Shown: positions 6,434 through 9,368 of the stretch, piece after piece
Layout: each line of letters starts with the position of its first letter
Numbering within the stretch: position 1 is the stretch's first letter
Assembly: GCA_046590705.1 (NCBI GenBank)
Contig: JBKJUK010000070.1
Coordinates: forward strand, 1 to 9,368
Origin: JBKJUK01 sp046590705
GTDB taxonomy: Bacteria; Acidobacteriota; Thermoanaerobaculia; Gp7-AA8
Reading direction: 5' to 3'
DNA length: 9,368 nt
Notes under the pieces: model-generated
Database searches by the model: none
What the model was told of the DNA's origin: nothing
What the model saw: the letters and a program-made list of their open reading frames with translations, nothing else
Position numbers and translations under genes: made by a program

Positions 6434-7125
6434 CGATTCACTCCCTCGTTGCGTGGCTGCTCCGCTGCCGCAGTGACCGTCTCATCGGCAGGATTTCCGG
6501 GAAGAACCCCGTTCTCCCCTGCTCTCGAAACAGGTGCGGGCAGTAAGGCTACTGGCGCCCCCGCTGCCGAAACCGCTGCTGTAGTCCCGCCCATGTTCTG
6601 GCTCATCTGGAGGGCGCGGACGTAGGCCACGATGGCCCAGCGGTCTTCCGCCGGAATCATCGAACCGTAGGCCGGCATCGAACCATAGCCGTTGGTGATG
6701 ACATCGAAGAAGTGGCCGAGCCTTTCGTTGCGCAGGCGATCGGTATGGTACGAGGTCGGCCGCTTGTAGCCACGCCGCACCACCATCCCGTCTCCGTATC
6801 CACTCTTTCCGTGGCACATCGAACAGTAGATGTTGTAGCGCTCCTGACCACGTTTCATGACCTTGTCATCGAGCTGCATGGGCAGTGAGTTCACGAGCGT
6901 GCCATTCATCTTGCCGGTGTAGAGATGGAGATCTTCACGAAGTCCACCGCGCGGAATCGTTCCTTCCACCAGTGGCCGCGAGGCCTGACCATCAGCGAAA
7001 AACTTGTTCGCTTCGAGTGGTTCATAGGAAGGCTGGTTCGCCATCTGCTGATCGCAGGCAACGCTGCTCAGTGCCACGAGCAATGAGGCGATGACCAGGC
7101 CTCGTTTCGAGTTACCAGGGAACAT
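6430..7125 (-). CDS. actE: Alternative Complex III monohaem cytochrome c subunit ActE
   Basis: A 231-residue exported cytochrome c, the monohaem subunit of ACIII that relays electrons towards the oxidase. Residues 1-23 form a signal sequence ending SSVAC; Cys24 is a probable lipidated cysteine, although the -3 position (Ser) is not ideal for a lipobox. The haem c motif is CSMCH (101-105) and Met150 in GYGSMPAYG is the likely axial ligand (Met156 is a second candidate). The domain ends near residue 176. Beyond it is a low-complexity Ala/Pro/Val-rich tail of about 55 residues (177-231) that the cytochrome fold does not need; its TVTAAAEQ stretch recurs in the unnamed protein two genes on. Start is ATG at 7125, overlapping actD by 14 nt, with GAGGTG a few bases upstream. 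Confidence 0.93.
   Translation of the reverse strand: MFPGNSKRGLVIASLLVALSSVACDQQMANQPSYEPLEANKFFADGQASRPLVEGTIPRGGLREDLHLYTGKMNGTLVNSLPMQLDDKVMKRGQERYNIYCSMCHGKSGYGDGMVVRRGYKRPTSYHTDRLRNERLGHFFDVITNGYGSMPAYGSMIPAEDRWAIVAYVRALQMSQNMGGTTAAVSAAGAPVALLPAPVSRAGENGVLPGNPADETVTAAAEQPRNEGVNR
6456..6481 (-). repeat. 26-nt in-frame tail repeat, copy in actE
   Basis: Second copy of the short repeat, read as TVTAAAEQ near the end of the Ala/Pro-rich ActE tail. Here the GGAG inside the repeat is too far from the actF start to serve it; actF has its own site at 6441-6447. Confidence 0.6.
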
Positions 7126-7657
7126 CGGTCACCTCGTGCGGCTGCAGCCCTTCCAGAAACTGACGGGTCGCGAGTTGATCAAACTTCGGATCTTTCGATT
7201 CGATACAGAGGAAGAACCTGTCGCGGCTGGCCAGAGCGAATCTCTCCACGTTGAAGACCGGGTGATACGGCTCGGGCAGTCCGTTCAGAATGATCATCCC
7301 GAACACCGCCGTGAGTGAGGCCATCAGCACAGTGACTTCGAAGGTGATCGGAATGAAGGCTGGCCAGCTGTTGAACGGCTTACCGCCGATATTCAGCGGG
7401 TAGTGAACGACGTTCGCGAACCACTGCATACCGAAACCGCCGAGACAACCGAGAATGCCGCCGACCAGCACCATGAGCGGAAGATACGTCTTCGGAAAAT
7501 TCACTTCATCCTGCAGTCCATGGATAGGGAACGGCGAATATGCGTCGAGTTCCCGGTATCCATGCAGCCGCGCCTGCCTGGCCGCTTCGAGCAGACTGGA
7601 AGCGTCCGCAAACTCAGCCATCACGCCGTACGTCGCCGCTTTCTTTTCTACTTTCAT
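7112..7657 (-). CDS. actD: Alternative Complex III subunit ActD (DUF3341 family)
   Basis: A 181-residue ACIII subunit without redox cofactors. A cytoplasmic N-terminal domain (about 1-55) precedes a helical hairpin in the membrane (about 57-80 and 100-124) and a C-terminal segment (125-181) on the cytoplasmic side. The N-terminal domain shows the family pattern: GVMAEF at 11-16, a helix with SLLEAA, then YSPFPIHGL (40-48). The C-terminal part carries YHPVFN and a DRFFLCIE strand that look like the conserved core of DUF3341. In the family it is peripheral to ActC/ActF and its exact role is not known. Start is ATG at 7657, overlapping the actC stop as ATGA, with AGAGGA at 7664-7669. Confidence 0.94.
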   Translation of the reverse strand: MKVEKKAATYGVMAEFADASSLLEAARQARLHGYRELDAYSPFPIHGLQDEVNFPKTYLPLMVLVGGILGCLGGFGMQWFANVVHYPLNIGGKPFNSWPAFIPITFEVTVLMASLTAVFGMIILNGLPEPYHPVFNVERFALASRDRFFLCIESKDPKFDQLATRQFLEGLQPHEVTDVPW

Positions 7658-9063
7658 CGTGCGTCCTCTTCGTGATGCTCTCGAGGATGTACCTGGTTCT
7701 CAGGAAGAATGGTTCGCATCTCGAAGATCGAGATCATCGGCAGCGCCCGGATGAACAGGAAGATCAGCGTGAAGAACAGCCCCAGCGTTCCCACGAAAAG
7801 CATGATGTCCCACTTGGTCGGATAGAACATTCCCCATGACGACGGAAGGTAATCGCGATGCAGTGAGGTCACGATGATCACGAATCTCTCGAGCCACATA
7901 CCGATATTGACGACGATCGAGATGATGAAAAGAATCACCGTGTGACGCCGGATCTTTTTGAACCAGAGCAGTTGCGGCGTGATGATGTTGCAGAGAACCA
8001 GCAACGCGTAGGCCGGAGCGTAAGGCCCCTGCATACGGTTGTAAATCATGTACTTCTCATAGGTGTTGCCGCTGTACCAGGCATAGAACACTTCCATCAC
8101 GTAGGCATACGCCACGACCAGGCCGGTCGTCAGCATGACTTTGGCCATCACGTCCAGGTGACGCATGGTGATGAAGTCTTCGAGCTTGAAGGCCTTGCGC
8201 GCCGGAATCACCAGCGTGAGCACCATGGCGAATCCGGAGAAGATTGCGCCGGCTACGAAGTACGGCGGGAAGAACGTCGTGTGCCAGCCAGGGATCACCG
8301 AGGTCGCAAAGTCGAAGCTCACGACCGTGTGAACCGAGACCACCAGCGGTGTGGCAAGTCCGGCGAGCAGGAGATAAATGGTCTCGTAACGGAACCAGTG
8401 CTTGGCCGATCCGCGCCAGCCCAGAGCCAGGCCGCCGTACACGCGCTTGAGAACCATGTTCGGGGAGCGGTCGCGCAGTGTCGCGAGATCGGGAATCAGA
8501 CCGACGTACCAGAACAGAAGCGACACCGTGGCATAGGTGGAGACGGCGAATACGTCCCAGGCCAGAGGGCTGCGGAACTGTGGCCAGAGTCCCATGGTAT
8601 TGGGCAGCGGCAGCAACCAGTACGCGTACCAGGGACGCCCGACGTGCAGCAGCGGGAAGAGTCCGGCGCAGGCCACGGCAAACAGGGTCATGGCTTCGGC
8701 GAAGCGATTGATCGACGTGCGCCAGTCCTGCTTGAACAGCAGCAGAATTGCGGAGATCAGTGTTCCGGCGTGACCGATACCGATCCACCAGACGAAGTTT
8801 GTAATATCGAATGCCCAACCGACCGTGGTGTTCAGACCCCAGACACCGACGCCGAATGCGAACAGCTTCCCGATTGCAGCGAGCAGCAGTCCGAGTCCGA
8901 GAAAGCCTAGTCCGAGGCCGATGAACCAGCCCCGGGGCATCTTCCTTTCCATGGCGATCGAGCTGATCTGGTCAGTGATCGTGGCCATGGTGTGGCCCGG
9001 CGCCAGAGTCGGAATCGGATCGTGAATACTGCGCGGAGGCTGCGGCTGATCAGTGCGCTGCAT
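7654..9063 (-). CDS. actC: Alternative Complex III quinol-binding membrane subunit ActC (NrfD/PsrC family)
   Basis: A 469-residue membrane protein of the NrfD/PsrC family. With ActB it is thought to form the quinol oxidation site of ACIII, passing electrons to the Fe-S clusters. About ten helices are seen (roughly 46-68, 88-111, 121-140, 168-189, 226-250, 265-287, 307-329, 350-367, 375-397, 420-440). Polar residues in places expected near the quinol pocket are His140 (LLHVGRPWYAYW), Asp170 and Glu392-Arg393; assigning them as ligands is inference from the family. The N-terminus has the LAPGHTMATITDQIS stretch typical of ActC before the first helix, which supports the long start at 9063; GGGGGAG at 9071-9077 lies 7 nt upstream. 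The ATG at codon 26 is therefore rejected. The gene overlaps actB by 14 nt. Confidence 0.96.
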   Translation of the reverse strand: MQRTDQPQPPRSIHDPIPTLAPGHTMATITDQISSIAMERKMPRGWFIGLGLGFLGLGLLLAAIGKLFAFGVGVWGLNTTVGWAFDITNFVWWIGIGHAGTLISAILLLFKQDWRTSINRFAEAMTLFAVACAGLFPLLHVGRPWYAYWLLPLPNTMGLWPQFRSPLAWDVFAVSTYATVSLLFWYVGLIPDLATLRDRSPNMVLKRVYGGLALGWRGSAKHWFRYETIYLLLAGLATPLVVSVHTVVSFDFATSVIPGWHTTFFPPYFVAGAIFSGFAMVLTLVIPARKAFKLEDFITMRHLDVMAKVMLTTGLVVAYAYVMEVFYAWYSGNTYEKYMIYNRMQGPYAPAYALLVLCNIITPQLLWFKKIRRHTVILFIISIVVNIGMWLERFVIIVTSLHRDYLPSSWGMFYPTKWDIMLFVGTLGLFFTLIFLFIRALPMISIFEMRTILPENQVHPREHHEEDAR

Positions 9064-9368
9064 CAGTTTTCTCCCCCGCCAGCTCAGGATTCGGATTGCG
9101 GATCATGCCGAGGTACGACACGCGCGGCTGCGTATTCAACTCCGACAGCGACCCGAAGTTGTGTGGCTCGGCCTTCAATTTCGCGACCTCGGATTCCGGG
9201 ACATTGATGTCACCGAAGACGATGGCCCCGGAAGGACAGGCCGACTGACAGGCCGTGACCACTTCGCCGTCACGGATCTTCCGGTCTTCCAGCTCCGCGC
9301 CGATCCTTGCGTGATTGATGCGCTGAATGCAGAACGTGCACTTCTCCATCACGCCGCGTGTACGTACG
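9050..9368 (-). CDS. actB: Alternative Complex III iron-sulfur subunit ActB, C-terminal end (partial)
   Basis: Only the last 105 residues are in the window; the reading frame stays open to base 9367 and must continue beyond the right edge, so the GTG at 9352 is an internal Val codon, not a start. ActB as a whole combines a molybdopterin-oxidoreductase-like domain without cofactor and a ferredoxin-like domain with Fe-S clusters. The visible part begins with VRTRGVMEKCTFC and continues to ACQSACPSGAIVFGD, giving four cluster-binding cysteines (10, 13, 40 and 44 counted from the first complete visible codon). The end has LNTQPRVSYLGMIRNPNPEL, which looks like the usual ActB C-terminus. It overlaps actC by 14 nt. 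With ActA off-window, it carries electrons from the quinol site to the haems. Confidence 0.93.
   Translation of the reverse strand, partial: VRTRGVMEKCTFCIQRINHARIGAELEDRKIRDGEVVTACQSACPSGAIVFGDINVPESEVAKLKAEPHNFGSLSELNTQPRVSYLGMIRNPNPELAGEKTDAAH
9071..9077 (-). promoter_or_regulatory. Shine-Dalgarno for actC
   Basis: GGGGGAG on the minus strand, 7 nt before the ATG at 9063, located within the last codons of actB. It favours the long form of ActC over the internal ATG at codon 26. Confidence 0.75.

Noticed and set aside
7942..8910. Open plus-strand frame of 322 codons opposite actC
   Set aside because: It lies wholly within actC, has a His/Glu/Arg/Gln-rich composition typical of the antisense of a membrane-protein gene, and has no recognisable domain.
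9050..9352. A separate 100-residue ferredoxin-like gene starting with GTG at 9352
   Set aside because: The frame continues upstream as VRTRG to the window edge and matches the interior of ActB, so it is a truncated gene and not a small stand-alone one.

Overview
The window is one uninterrupted respiratory gene cluster, entirely on the minus strand, that reads from the right edge towards the left. Its gene order is actB (C-terminal end only), actC, actD, actE, actF, an unnamed small membrane protein, a SCO copper chaperone, then coxB, coxA, coxC and coxD. It encodes most of an Alternative Complex III (a quinol:cytochrome c/oxidase oxidoreductase unrelated to bc1) followed by a complete set of structural subunits for a caa3-type haem-copper oxidase. 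The fusion of ACIII and caa3 genes into one cluster suggests that the two complexes are made together and probably form a supercomplex.

Layout: 9050-9368 is the tail of actB, cut by the window edge; actA and the rest of actB, and the operon promoter, must lie beyond the right edge. 5243-9063 holds actC to actF. 4717-5250 is a conserved-looking but unnamed single-span protein. 3899-4720 is SCO, and 174-3895 holds coxB-A-C-D. Junctions are overlaps of 4, 8 or 14 nt or gaps of at most 16 nt, so the whole set looks like one translationally coupled transcript. Positions 1-173 carry no gene; 17-80 looks like a dispersed intergenic repeat.

Electron path inferred from the parts: quinol is oxidised at the ActC/ActB side, electrons pass through Fe-S clusters (ActB) and c haems (ActA off-window, ActE), then to the cytochrome c domain fused to CoxB, CuA of CoxB, haem a, and the haem a3-CuB site of CoxA, where O2 is reduced. 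CoxA has the YSHPxVY form of the active-site helix, so it is an A2-type oxidase. SCO probably loads CuA.

Organism: an aerobic bacterium of moderately high GC (mid-50s percent by eye). This gene order is common in Acidobacteriota and related deep phyla, and also occurs in other phyla, so Acidobacteriota is a guess and not a conclusion. I see no mobile element, CRISPR, RNA gene or defence system. The items that deserve most attention are the unnamed protein between actF and sco, a short in-frame tail sequence shared by that protein and ActE, the SCO variant with a C-terminal membrane anchor, and the repeat at the left edge.
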